45,421 nucleotides of DNA from NCBI RefSeq assembly GCF_004801405.1, contig NZ_SSOB01000062.1, positions 1-45,421 of the forward strand. Reading direction: 5' to 3'. Origin of the DNA: Cohnella fermenti (GTDB taxonomy: Bacteria; Bacillota; Bacilli; Paenibacillales; Paenibacillaceae). Within the stretch, counting starts at the first letter, position 1; each line of letters starts with the position of its first letter. This document shows positions 24,697-32,493 of the stretch, piece after piece. A model generated the notes under the pieces. It did not search any database. It worked only from the letters and a program-made list of their open reading frames with translations, and was not told where the DNA came from. The translations under genes were made by a program, and so were the position numbers.

Positions 24697-24712
24697 ATGT
24701 GTTTTTTCACAT
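24697..24712. repeat. Single palindrome unit of the array A/B type
   Basis: The 16-bp core ATGTGTTTTTTCACAT is preceded by CCCGACGATTTT and followed by TCG, as at unit 1 of arrays A and B (CGATTTTAT lead-in, CACATTC exit). No further units follow at 51-bp steps; the DNA to the right becomes AT-rich and runs into the antitoxin gene. It may be a remnant of an array cut by arrival of the module. Confidence 0.75.
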
Positions 24713-24845
24713 TCGTTCGGCGTTTGGTGTTCAAAGAAAATAAACGCTCCTGGTGCTTCCGGAATCGGAATTATTCTATTGAATCATAATGTGTGGTAAG
24801 ATGAAGTAAAGAATGTAAAGAATATAAGGAAGGTTGTGTGGAAAC

Positions 24846-25112
24846 ATGGAAGTTTCAAGAATCAGCTCCAAAGGACAAGTCACCATTCCGAAGAGCATCC
24901 GCGATGCATTGAATTTAAGCGAAGGAGACCGGGTGGCCTTTATTCAGGATGATGGAAAGGTTGTCATTACAAAGGCAAGCTTATTGGCCCTCCGAGAGCT
25001 TCAAGATGCATTAAGCAAAGATGCAAAAGAGCAAGGCGTTTCTGAACAGGATGTGTTTGATGAACTGAAGCAGGTCCGGGAGGAACTTTGGAATGAGCGA
25101 CAAAGAAAATAA
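24846..25112 (+). CDS. AbrB/MazE-type antitoxin
   Basis: An 88-residue protein with the swapped-hairpin DNA-binding fold at its N-terminus (MEVSRISSKGQVTIPKSIRD, then LNLSEGDRVAFIQDDGKVVITKA) and a charged helical C-terminus (LRELQDALSKDAKEQGVSE) that would wrap the toxin. Such proteins neutralise a partner toxin and repress their own operon. I chose ATG at 24846; TTG at 24834 in the same frame lies directly after AAGGAAGG and is less likely as it adds the unusual MCGN. It overlaps the PIN gene by 20 bp. It is one of only two plus-strand genes here and is clearly AT-richer than its surroundings, which points to transfer. Confidence 0.88.
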   Translation: MEVSRISSKGQVTIPKSIRDALNLSEGDRVAFIQDDGKVVITKASLLALRELQDALSKDAKEQGVSEQDVFDELKQVREELWNERQRK

Positions 25113-25536
25113 AGGGTTAAGAGTATTCATTGATACCAATATTCTCATTTCTGCCGTCCTGTCCGAAACTTCTCTAAGCGCCAAGCTTCTGCGATATGTT
25201 ATTGAAGAACATGAACTGGTTATTTGTAGCTATACACTAACCGAGGCTTCGAAGGTAATTGAACGGAAATTCCCGCAGCGCCTTTCTCTGTGGGACAAGT
25301 TTCTTACTTCGTTGGAATTCGAACTGACCTATACGCCTTCAGACCTTTCTTTGGTGCATGCTCCACCTATACGCGACAAAGCCGATCTTCCAATCCTAAT
25401 TTCCGCCATAGTTGCGCAGCCTGATTTTCTGGTCACCGGCGATTATGATTTTCATACTCCGGATATTCGAGAATACTTCACTATCCTTACGCCTGCTGAC
25501 TTTTTAAGAAGTTTTGGTCAAGAAATGAATCACTAA
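25093..25536 (+). CDS. PIN-domain ribonuclease toxin
   Basis: A 147-residue PIN-domain protein, probable toxin of the module. The acidic metal-binding residues are in place: Asp14 in VFIDTNILIS, Glu51 in YTLTEASKVIE, Asp98 in RDKADLPIL and Asp117 in LVTGDYDF. It most resembles the 'putative toxin-antitoxin system toxin component, PIN family' group rather than VapC of the short kind. ATG at 25093 lies inside the antitoxin gene with GGAGGAAC 6-7 nt upstream, so translation is coupled. Codon use is AT-rich like the antitoxin. No terminator with a clear T-tract follows. The RNA target cannot be inferred. Confidence 0.88.
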   Translation: MSDKENKGLRVFIDTNILISAVLSETSLSAKLLRYVIEEHELVICSYTLTEASKVIERKFPQRLSLWDKFLTSLEFELTYTPSDLSLVHAPPIRDKADLPILISAIVAQPDFLVTGDYDFHTPDIREYFTILTPADFLRSFGQEMNH

Positions 25537-25797
25537 CTTTAAGGAATAAAAAGGATTTTCATTAAACGTCTCGAACTCCAGAATGTCCGCGGCGAAGCCG
25601 GGCTTCACGTTCGGCGTGCCGGCGTAACGCGGTTAGGCGCAAAGCTTCATCTCATGCGGAGATGTACGCAACGGCTTCCGGATCGAGTGGCGCCGCTGCC
25701 TGTGACGGATGCGTGCTCGAGCAGTTGCAGGGTGGGGCCGGCGGGCATTCGATACGATGCGAGCCGAGCCGTTCCGCCCGGCGCCACAAGCGCGAAC
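25537..25797. other. Gap between PIN gene and murA terminator, possible gene relic
   Basis: No intact gene. GC content rises sharply after about 25570. On the minus strand a short open stretch reads GTPNVKPGFAADILEFE near 25565-25620 with a stop codon before it, which looks like a fragment of a former protein, but I cannot name it. It may mark the edge of the inserted module. Confidence 0.35.
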
Positions 25798-25825
25798 AAA
25801 AAACGGCCCTCCCGAAGAAGAGCCG
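25798..25825 (-). terminator. Terminator of murA
   Basis: On the minus strand GGCTCTTC and GGAGGGCC form an 8-bp stem (two G-T pairs) around a stable TTCG loop, followed by GTTTTTT. It lies about 98 bp past the murA stop. Confidence 0.8.
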
Positions 25826-25922
25826 CTCAGCGGTGTTCCTTCCAGGGAGAACCGTTCCGTTATCGCTTAATGAGTCGAGATGAATAAGGTCGAAGCCAAA
25901 TTCGCACGTGGCGCACGAGACG

Positions 25923-27308
25923 TTACGCGAGCGTCGGCTGGATGCGAATGCGGGCCAGATCGGCCGGAGCCGCGGCGTGGCCTTTGATCTCTTCCAGAAT
26001 CTTGGACGGATGGCGCGAAGCGCGCTCGGCTTCCGCCAGCAGCTCCTCTTCGGATGGAGCGCGGTAGACGTCGGCGCCGAGGCCCGCCAGCTTGCCGACG
26101 ATATCCATGTAGCCGCGGTCGATGTGGTGCACGCCGGATACCTCCGTCGTGCCGTCCGCCGCCAAGGCCGAGCAGATCAGCGCCGCCCCCGCGCGAAGAT
26201 CGGTCGCGCATACCTGCGCGCCCACGAGCCGGGCGTTGCCGGTCACGATGGCGGTGCGTCCGTCCACCTTGATCTGGGCGCCCATCTTGATCAGTTCGTC
26301 AACATGCATGAAGCGGTTCTCGAACACCGTCTCCGTCACGATGCTCGTGCCTTCGGCACGCAGCAGCAGCGCCATCATCTGCGCCTGCATATCGGTCGGG
26401 AAGCCCGGATACGGCAGCGTCTTCAGGTCAACCGCGCGCAGCGGATACTGCGCTCTCACGCGGATGCCGTTCTCGTCGCTGTCCACGACGACGCCCATCT
26501 CTTCGAGCTTGGCGACGACCGGACCGAGATGGTCGCGGATCGCGCCTTCAATGTAGACATCGCCGCCGGTCATTGCCGCAGCGACCATGTACGTGCCGGC
26601 TTCCACCCGGTCGGGGATGACGACGTGCTCAACCCCCGAGAGGCGCTCGACGCCCTCGATGCGGATAATGCCCGTTCCGGCGCCGCGAACCCTCGCGCCC
26701 ATGGCGTTCAGGAAGTTCGCCAGATCGACGATCTCCGGCTCCTTGGCGGCGTTCTCGATCGTCGTTGTTCCTTCGGCGGTAGCAGCCGCCATCATAATAT
26801 TCTCGGTTGCGCCGACGCTCGCGATATCCAGATAGATCCGCGCGCCGCGCAGCTTGCCTTCTACCCGCGCTTCGATGGAGCCTTGGCCGAAGCCGATCTC
26901 GGCTCCCATCGCTTCGAATCCCTTCAGGTGCTGGTCGATCGGACGAGTGCCGATGGCGCAGCCGCCCGGAAGAGAGATGCGCACCTTGCCAAGGCGGGCC
27001 AAGAGCGGTCCCATAACCAGGAAGGACGCCCTCATCTTGCGGACAAGCTCGTATGGAGCGTCGAAGGAGGTCAATTCGGAAGCGTTGAGCCGAACGCGGC
27101 CCTCTTCCTGAATGGCTCCTACTCCCAATGCCGACAGCACCTGTATAATGTTATGAACATCGTCCAGGGCGGGAACGTCATGAATGACGCACGATCCCTG
27201 TTCCGCCAATAGAGCAGCGGCAAGGATGGGCAGGACTGAATTTTTGGCGCCGTGTACGCGGACAGTCCCTTTAAGGGGCCGGCCGCCGCGGACGATGATT
27301 TTGCTCAT
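25923..27308 (-). CDS. murA: UDP-N-acetylglucosamine 1-carboxyvinyltransferase MurA
   Basis: MurA transfers enolpyruvate from phosphoenolpyruvate to UDP-GlcNAc, the first committed step of peptidoglycan synthesis. The 461-residue chain has GAKNSVLPILAAALLAE at 20-36 (Lys22, Asn23), the active-site Cys117 in LPGGCAIGTRP, and the later PYPGFPTDMQAQ and HVDELIKMGA motifs. The reactive Cys is also the fosfomycin target. It is some 25 residues longer than Bacillus MurAA because of an extra C-terminal segment after VGKLAGLGADVYR. I chose ATG at 27308 with CGGAGGGA upstream; the frame is open further but has no such site. Position after ywzB and before spoIID identifies it with MurAA rather than the second paralogue. 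Confidence 0.96.
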   Translation of the reverse strand: MSKIIVRGGRPLKGTVRVHGAKNSVLPILAAALLAEQGSCVIHDVPALDDVHNIIQVLSALGVGAIQEEGRVRLNASELTSFDAPYELVRKMRASFLVMGPLLARLGKVRISLPGGCAIGTRPIDQHLKGFEAMGAEIGFGQGSIEARVEGKLRGARIYLDIASVGATENIMMAAATAEGTTTIENAAKEPEIVDLANFLNAMGARVRGAGTGIIRIEGVERLSGVEHVVIPDRVEAGTYMVAAAMTGGDVYIEGAIRDHLGPVVAKLEEMGVVVDSDENGIRVRAQYPLRAVDLKTLPYPGFPTDMQAQMMALLLRAEGTSIVTETVFENRFMHVDELIKMGAQIKVDGRTAIVTGNARLVGAQVCATDLRAGAALICSALAADGTTEVSGVHHIDRGYMDIVGKLAGLGADVYRAPSEEELLAEAERASRHPSKILEEIKGHAAAPADLARIRIQPTLA

Positions 27309-27384
27309 GGGTGGTTCCCTCCGCGGGTATATAATCATTCCGAAGCCGCTCGACGCGAGAGGAACTTCAGAAAACCCAAACTCC

Positions 27385-27414
27385 ATCATATCACCGTCTC
27401 GGCATCGCGCACAA
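27385..27414 (-). promoter_or_regulatory. Extended -10 sigma-A promoter of murA
   Basis: TTGTGC (27409-27414) and TATGAT (27385-27390) are 18 bp apart, and TG stands one base before the -10 (TGATATGAT), an extended -10. The leader would be about 70 nt. The rest of the 27309-27528 gap shows nothing else. Confidence 0.6.
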
Positions 27415-27528
27415 GTAGCAAAAAATGTCGTTTTCACAGGGTTTTCGGAAAGCGCCTTCGCCCGGCGGACGCAGCTACGCCATATTATCCAGTGTTATCT
27501 TTACGCACTTACGTTATGCGGCCGCCGC

Positions 27529-27786
27529 TCAATTCGAACCGAACAGCCACTTCAGGGACGAAGTCCAGTTCCAATAATCAAGCAGGAACGCCGCCAATTG
27601 ATGGCCGATCGCAACGGCCAGCAGGAGCTTCAGGATCTGGGCGCCGGGACCGAGCGGATGCTTCACCAGCTTCTCCCAGCGAACCTCCCGCAGCGCGACC
27701 CACGCGACCACGACGAGTCCCAGCGTGACGAACATCGAGAACAGCCCGTTCCAGCCGACCGATTGATACAGTTGCTCTTCATTCAT
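27529..27786 (-). CDS. ywzB: DUF1146 family membrane protein YwzB
   Basis: An 85-residue protein with two predicted membrane segments (about 14-31, FSMFVTLGLVVVAWVALR, and about 49-68, ILKLLLAVAIGHQLAAFLL) joined by a short polar loop (EVRWEKLVKHP). The family motif WxxLREVRWEKLV fits DUF1146/YwzB, whose gene lies between the ATP synthase operon and murA in Bacilli. ATG is at 27786. Here the gene upstream is an SLH-bearing subtilase, so the usual link to atpC is broken or lies farther off. Function is not known. Confidence 0.85.
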   Translation of the reverse strand: MNEEQLYQSVGWNGLFSMFVTLGLVVVAWVALREVRWEKLVKHPLGPGAQILKLLLAVAIGHQLAAFLLDYWNWTSSLKWLFGSN

Positions 27787-27874
27787 TGGACGAATTTATC
27801 TCCCATCGCTATCGCTATATCGTCACCATCGTCTGCATCGCCATTTTCGCCATATCGCCATATCGCCCAGCCTG

Positions 27875-30505
27875 TCAGCGCTGCTTCGCCAGCTTAGCCA
27901 GCACCGCGGCCCATTCCGCCCTCGTGATCCCTTGATCCGGTCGGAAGTTCCCGTTCCCGTAGCCGGACATCCAGCCCTTGCGCACCACCGCATCGATGGC
28001 GGCCGCCGCTTGATGGGACGTCGGAACGTCCAGGAAGCGCAGCTTCGGAAGTCCCGTCTGAACGAGTCCTGCCGCATTCGCCACGAGCTGCGCCGCCTCC
28101 CCTCTCGTAATCGGTTGATCGGGCATCAGGCTAAGACCGGCGAAGCCCGAGAGCCAGCCTTCCGCTTCCGCCCGCAGAATGGAATCGTACGCCCAACGCA
28201 CCGAGGATGCGTCGCGGTAGCTCGAACGAACCGCCTTGCGGGCAGGCTCGAACACGCGAACCGCAATGACGATCGCCTCCGCGCGGGTCATCTGCTTGTC
28301 GGGCATGAACTTCCCTTCGCCGTAGCCGCTCATCCATCCCTCCTTGACGACGGCCGCAATCGCGCCTTCCGCCCAGTGGCCGGACACGTCCTTGAAGGAT
28401 TGCACCGCAGGCACCCCGTCAACCGTCAGGCTGTAATAGGAGTCTTGAATCGGCCGGTCGGCCTGCACCGAGACGTAGTACGTCCCCGGCTGCAGCAGGC
28501 GGTCGACTCCGAGCTTGGAGCTTCCCGCCGCATTGCTCCATTCCCCGAGCTGGACAGCCCCCTTGTCGTAAAGCTTAAGCGAAGCCTGAGCCGGAACGGG
28601 CACGCCGCTCAGCCGGAAGCCGAGCTGCATCGGCTCGTCGATCGTGAAGCGGTAGTAGTCCTTGTCGGAGTCGGACGAGATCAAGCCTTGGATCGCCGCT
28701 GTCGAGTTCACCCGGATCGCAGTCGCTTGCAGCGGCGAGTCGTTGGGCTCGTGAGCATCCACGTATGGAGTAATATATTCGAGCAGCACGTTGTAGGTCC
28801 CGATGACCGGGTCCGGATCGTCCGATACGGCATTGCGCACTTGTATGTAGTATTTGCCTGGAGCTGCGCTCGTTAGCACAAGCTGCTCGCTGCGGCCGCT
28901 TCCGTAGGTATCCTTCGTCCAGGTCGACTCTCCGCCGGCGCGCTCCACATAGATAGCCGGGTCGATCCGGGTTGTGCTCGGCTCCACCGTGATTCGCAGC
29001 TTGCCGGTCTTCGGCAGCGTGATCTGCACCCAATCGAGATCGCCTTGACGATCGAAGTTGCCCGTCCAGCTCTGCGTTCGCGGCGACAGGGAGAACGCCT
29101 GCAGCGGCGTGCCGTTCGGCTCCATGGCGTCGGCCGCCATCTTGAAGCTCGACACAAGCCGGTAAGCGAGAGCGCGGTTCGCTTCCCCTTTGCCCTTGTT
29201 CGTCTTCAGGTAATAACGACCGGAACGGACCGCCCAGGTGCGAAGGTTATCCCCAACAAGAAGCGGGGCGATCTCCTCCGACGAATTCGACGACTGCAGC
29301 AGCAGATTCGGGGCGGAGTCTCCCCCTTCCGGCAGGTTCCATCGCACGCTCAGCTCGCCGTCATAGGGAACGTCAAGCTTATACGTATCCCAATCCGATT
29401 CCGTCGTCCAGGTCCCGAGAACCTCGGAGCCAAGCGGGAAGGCGGACGCCGTCCCGCGGCTGTCGTTCGGCTCCCGCCAATCGACGCTGCCCTCTTCGGC
29501 AACCGCCAGGTCGGCCCGTACGATCCCGTAGCCTGTCTGCGGGTCCCAGCCCGGAGATGCGGCGTCCTGGGCGGTCCGGCGCAGCATCTCGCGCACCTGC
29601 GCCGGCGAATAGTCCGGCTTCGCCGCCATGAGGAGTGCGGCCGCTCCGGCAACCTGAGGCGCGCCCATCGAGGTGCCCTCGACGGACACCGTCCCTCCGT
29701 CGAGCTTGTAGGTGCTCACGGTCCACGGAGCCGCCAGGTCGACTTCGCTGCCCGGCGTCGACTCCGCCCGCGGCGTTAATCCGTCGCTGCCGCCGACGGC
29801 CAGCACCGTCGGGTAGGCGGCCGGATACTGGATCGCCGCCTTCTTCCCGAACTCGGCCGCATCGTTGCCTCCCGCCGCAATCAGCAGCACGCCTGCCTGC
29901 TCCGCCTGCTCCACTACCTTCCGCATCTCCGGAGCGTCCCTCCGGAGCCCAAGCGACAGAACGACGATGTCCGCCCGCTTCTCGATCGCATACTGAATGC
30001 CGCGAACGAGGCTGGCCTCGCTGCCTTCTCCGTTGCTGTCCAGCGCCTTGATCGGCATGATTTTCATTTTCCAAGCTGCACCTGCCGTACCTGCCGCCTC
30101 CGCGATCTGCGCGATGACGCCGGCGACCGCCGTTCCGTGGCCGTTGTCGTCCTCGGGAGACTTCTTGCTGTCCAGGAGATTGGCCCCATCCGTTAAATAC
30201 TTCGCAAGCCCGGGATAATTTAAGTCCACCCCCGTGTCAACAATCGCAATCGTCCCCGTCACGTCTTCCTTCAGGGAACGCCAGGCCGCCGGAATTCCGA
30301 TCGCCTGGAGGAAGTCTGCCGGCTTCGCGGGCGAGCCGGCGCCGGCTTGCGCATACGTCCATTCCGCCGCCCGGACGGCCGCGTTCCCCCTCTCCGTCAT
30401 ATAAGCCTCGTTCGGACCGGCAGAAGCCGCAGGTTCCGCCCCCGCGCAAGGAACGGCTCCCAGAACCGCAGCCCATAGAAGGATATGCGCCGCCGAACGC
30501 TTCAT
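27875..30505 (-). CDS. Exported subtilisin-like protease with PPC-type and SLH domains
   Basis: An 876-residue cell-wall protease of family S8. A signal peptide (MKRSAAHILLWAAVLGAVPC, cut near AGA) and a short prosegment precede the catalytic domain at about 80-340: Asp90 in IVDTGVD, His123 in NGHGTAVAG, oxyanion Asn214 in AAGGND and Ser279 in GTSMGAPQVAGAA. Three modules resembling the bacterial pre-peptidase C-terminal domain follow (about 355-720; each begins EPNDS or EPNGT and contains a D-x-D-x-Y/V segment). Three SLH repeats close the chain (motifs MTRAEA, ITRGEA, ITRAEW). ATG at 30505 has AAAGGTGTGA 8 nt before it; the frame stays open upstream but no start there has a good site. It should be held to the same pyruvylated polymer as the S-layer protein and act on surface or secreted proteins. 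Confidence 0.93.
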   Translation of the reverse strand: MKRSAAHILLWAAVLGAVPCAGAEPAASAGPNEAYMTERGNAAVRAAEWTYAQAGAGSPAKPADFLQAIGIPAAWRSLKEDVTGTIAIVDTGVDLNYPGLAKYLTDGANLLDSKKSPEDDNGHGTAVAGVIAQIAEAAGTAGAAWKMKIMPIKALDSNGEGSEASLVRGIQYAIEKRADIVVLSLGLRRDAPEMRKVVEQAEQAGVLLIAAGGNDAAEFGKKAAIQYPAAYPTVLAVGGSDGLTPRAESTPGSEVDLAAPWTVSTYKLDGGTVSVEGTSMGAPQVAGAAALLMAAKPDYSPAQVREMLRRTAQDAASPGWDPQTGYGIVRADLAVAEEGSVDWREPNDSRGTASAFPLGSEVLGTWTTESDWDTYKLDVPYDGELSVRWNLPEGGDSAPNLLLQSSNSSEEIAPLLVGDNLRTWAVRSGRYYLKTNKGKGEANRALAYRLVSSFKMAADAMEPNGTPLQAFSLSPRTQSWTGNFDRQGDLDWVQITLPKTGKLRITVEPSTTRIDPAIYVERAGGESTWTKDTYGSGRSEQLVLTSAAPGKYYIQVRNAVSDDPDPVIGTYNVLLEYITPYVDAHEPNDSPLQATAIRVNSTAAIQGLISSDSDKDYYRFTIDEPMQLGFRLSGVPVPAQASLKLYDKGAVQLGEWSNAAGSSKLGVDRLLQPGTYYVSVQADRPIQDSYYSLTVDGVPAVQSFKDVSGHWAEGAIAAVVKEGWMSGYGEGKFMPDKQMTRAEAIVIAVRVFEPARKAVRSSYRDASSVRWAYDSILRAEAEGWLSGFAGLSLMPDQPITRGEAAQLVANAAGLVQTGLPKLRFLDVPTSHQAAAAIDAVVRKGWMSGYGNGNFRPDQGITRAEWAAVLAKLAKQR

Positions 30506-30882
30506 GTCGATCACACCTTTGCACGAACTCTCTTCCTGTTGATTAAACGCCGTGTGGAATGTTGAATCGCACGCGGCCGATTCCGATCGATCGAATGGCC
30601 CCATTCGGCGAATCGCCAGGTTCTCCTTTTCTAATTCGATTTTCGACGCGTTCTTCCCTTCTACAGGTGGGAAAAAGAGGACTTTCGTCGCACAGACGAT
30701 TACGGAGGAGGAAAAAGTAGAGCGATGGGAGCAGTTGCCCTGCTGCGGCGCGGGGACGCAGACACGGAACGGGCGGCATCGGGGCGATCCGGGCGGAGCC
30801 GCACGAGCAGGTGCTGCGATGCTCCTGAACGAAGGGGAGAAGAGGCATAAGGTTCGGTCTGCCGCTGCCGGCAAAGGACTGC
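30506..30882. other. Gap upstream of the SLH protease gene
   Basis: About 380 bp between the nuoN terminator and the protease start. The protease frame stays open across most of it, which is expected at this base composition. I see no clear sigma-A promoter, riboswitch consensus, or palindrome array of the kinds found elsewhere in the window. Confidence 0.4.
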
Positions 30883-30926
30883 AAAGAACAGCAGGCCCGA
30901 CGGCAGAACTGCCGGATCGGGCCTGC
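30883..30926 (-). terminator. Terminator of the nuo operon
   Basis: On the minus strand GCAGGCCCGA and TCGGGCCTGC form a perfect 10-bp stem with an inner CGGCAG/CTGCCG stem, followed by TGTTCTTT. It lies 19 bp after the nuoN stop. Confidence 0.88.
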
Positions 30927-30944
30927 GGGCAGGAGCAGAAGCGG

Positions 30945-32489
30945 TTATCTCGAGAAGAAATCCGTCGTTAAGGAGAAGAGGCCGTCCACCCATTCCAGGA
31001 TCGGCTTCGGCAGGAACCCCATGGCGACGGTGGCCGCGGCACAGATCCAGATGACGAGTCCGGTCGGGACCGGCACCGTCACCGGCAGCTCGCTCTCTCC
31101 TCCGCGCAGATACATCTGGCGGATGAAGGAGAAGTAGACGTAGTAAGAGATGACCGTTGAAGCCAGCAGAACCGCCGCCAGCCAATACTCCTTCGTCTGG
31201 ACCGTGCCGAACAGGATGAACAGCTTGCCGAAGAAGCCGCCCGTCACCGGCAGACCGGCCAGGGAGCAGACCAGGACGGTCATCGCGGCGGCTGTCCAAG
31301 GCGCCCGGTGGTACAAGCCCGCGAAGCCCGACAGCTCCTCGCTCTTCGCCCCGCGGGCGACCACCGCGACAACGGCGAACGCTCCCGCGTTCATAAGGAC
31401 GTACGCCAGCAAGTAGTAGATGAACTCCGAGAACAACGACGCGTGGAAGTTCGTCACGTCCAGCGCCAGCGGGATCAGCAGAATGCCCGCGTTCGCCACC
31501 CCGGACAGCGCCAGCAGCCGCTTCGCGTTCTGCTGCCGCAGCGCCCCCGCGACGCCGACGAGCATCGCGGCCGCCGCCAGCACCTTCAGCGCCAGGTACA
31601 GATCGTCGCGCAGTTGCGTGTTGTCGGCATATGCGTACAAGGCGGTGTTCACGAAGATGCGATACAGCATCGCGAACGCCGCCCCCTTGGCGACAACGCC
31701 GAGGAACGAGGTGACCGGCGTCGGAGCTCCCTGGTAAACGTCGGGCGCCCAGGCATGGAAGGGAGCGAGCGCCAGCTTCAGCGCGAAGCCGACAATCAGC
31801 AGGAAGAAGGCGACGTACACCATCGCCGGGGATTCCGCAACGGCATTGCCGATCGCATCCCCGATCCCGCTAAGCCTCGTCGACCCGGTCATGCCGTACA
31901 GGAAGGACATCCCGTACAGCACGAACGCCGACGCCGTTCCGCCCGTGACCACGTACTTGAACGCGGCCTCGCCGGATATTCCCGCGCTCTTGCGGGCGGC
32001 GACGAGAACGTACGAGGTGATGCCGAGCAGCTCCATGCCGATGAACAGCGTGATCAAGTCGCCGGAGGACGCCATGACCATCGCCCCCAGGACGGCAGGA
32101 AGAACAAGGTAGTAGAACTCCCCCTTGATCGGAATCTCGTCCGTCCTCGTTGTTCCCAGCGAGGCCAGAACGATCAGCGCCGTCGCTCCGAGGAACACGA
32201 GCTTGAGCAGGTTGCCGAAGTCGTCTACCCGGTAGCTGCCGTCCAGCAGATTGCGGAACGGCTCCTTGCCCGCTTCCTCCCAGGTCGAGAGATCGTGAAT
32301 ATGCCAGCCGACGAAGACGCCGGCCGCAATAAGCCCAAGAAGCGCGCCCCAGCCGATAATATTCCTGCCGATTCGCTTCGGCAGCGCCAGATCCAGAATC
32401 GCCAGCACGATCGTGAACGCGGCGAGGACGATCTCCGGGGCCAGATACCATGTGTCGTGCCAAGTCAAGGTCTGCACCACTGTCTGCAT
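30945..32489 (-). CDS. nuoN: NADH-quinone oxidoreductase subunit N
   Basis: A 514-residue antiporter-like membrane subunit of complex I, one of three proton-pumping units (L, M, N). About 14 hydrophobic segments are visible. Conserved points include MELLGITSYVLVA with its glutamate (near residue 150), KLALAPFHAWAPDVYQGAPTPVTSFL (lysine and the broken-helix region near 230) and GFFGKLFILFG near 410. ATG at 32489 has GGGAGGTGAG 3-4 nt before it, inside the end of nuoM; the two genes are four bases apart. Last gene of the operon. Confidence 0.95.
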   Translation of the reverse strand: MQTVVQTLTWHDTWYLAPEIVLAAFTIVLAILDLALPKRIGRNIIGWGALLGLIAAGVFVGWHIHDLSTWEEAGKEPFRNLLDGSYRVDDFGNLLKLVFLGATALIVLASLGTTRTDEIPIKGEFYYLVLPAVLGAMVMASSGDLITLFIGMELLGITSYVLVAARKSAGISGEAAFKYVVTGGTASAFVLYGMSFLYGMTGSTRLSGIGDAIGNAVAESPAMVYVAFFLLIVGFALKLALAPFHAWAPDVYQGAPTPVTSFLGVVAKGAAFAMLYRIFVNTALYAYADNTQLRDDLYLALKVLAAAAMLVGVAGALRQQNAKRLLALSGVANAGILLIPLALDVTNFHASLFSEFIYYLLAYVLMNAGAFAVVAVVARGAKSEELSGFAGLYHRAPWTAAAMTVLVCSLAGLPVTGGFFGKLFILFGTVQTKEYWLAAVLLASTVISYYVYFSFIRQMYLRGGESELPVTVPVPTGLVIWICAAATVAMGFLPKPILEWVDGLFSLTTDFFSR

Positions 32490-32493
32490 CTTC

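Noticed and set aside
30506..30874. N-terminal extension of the SLH protease to 30874
   Set aside because: The frame is open by base composition, but the signal peptide and ribosome binding site place the start at 30505.
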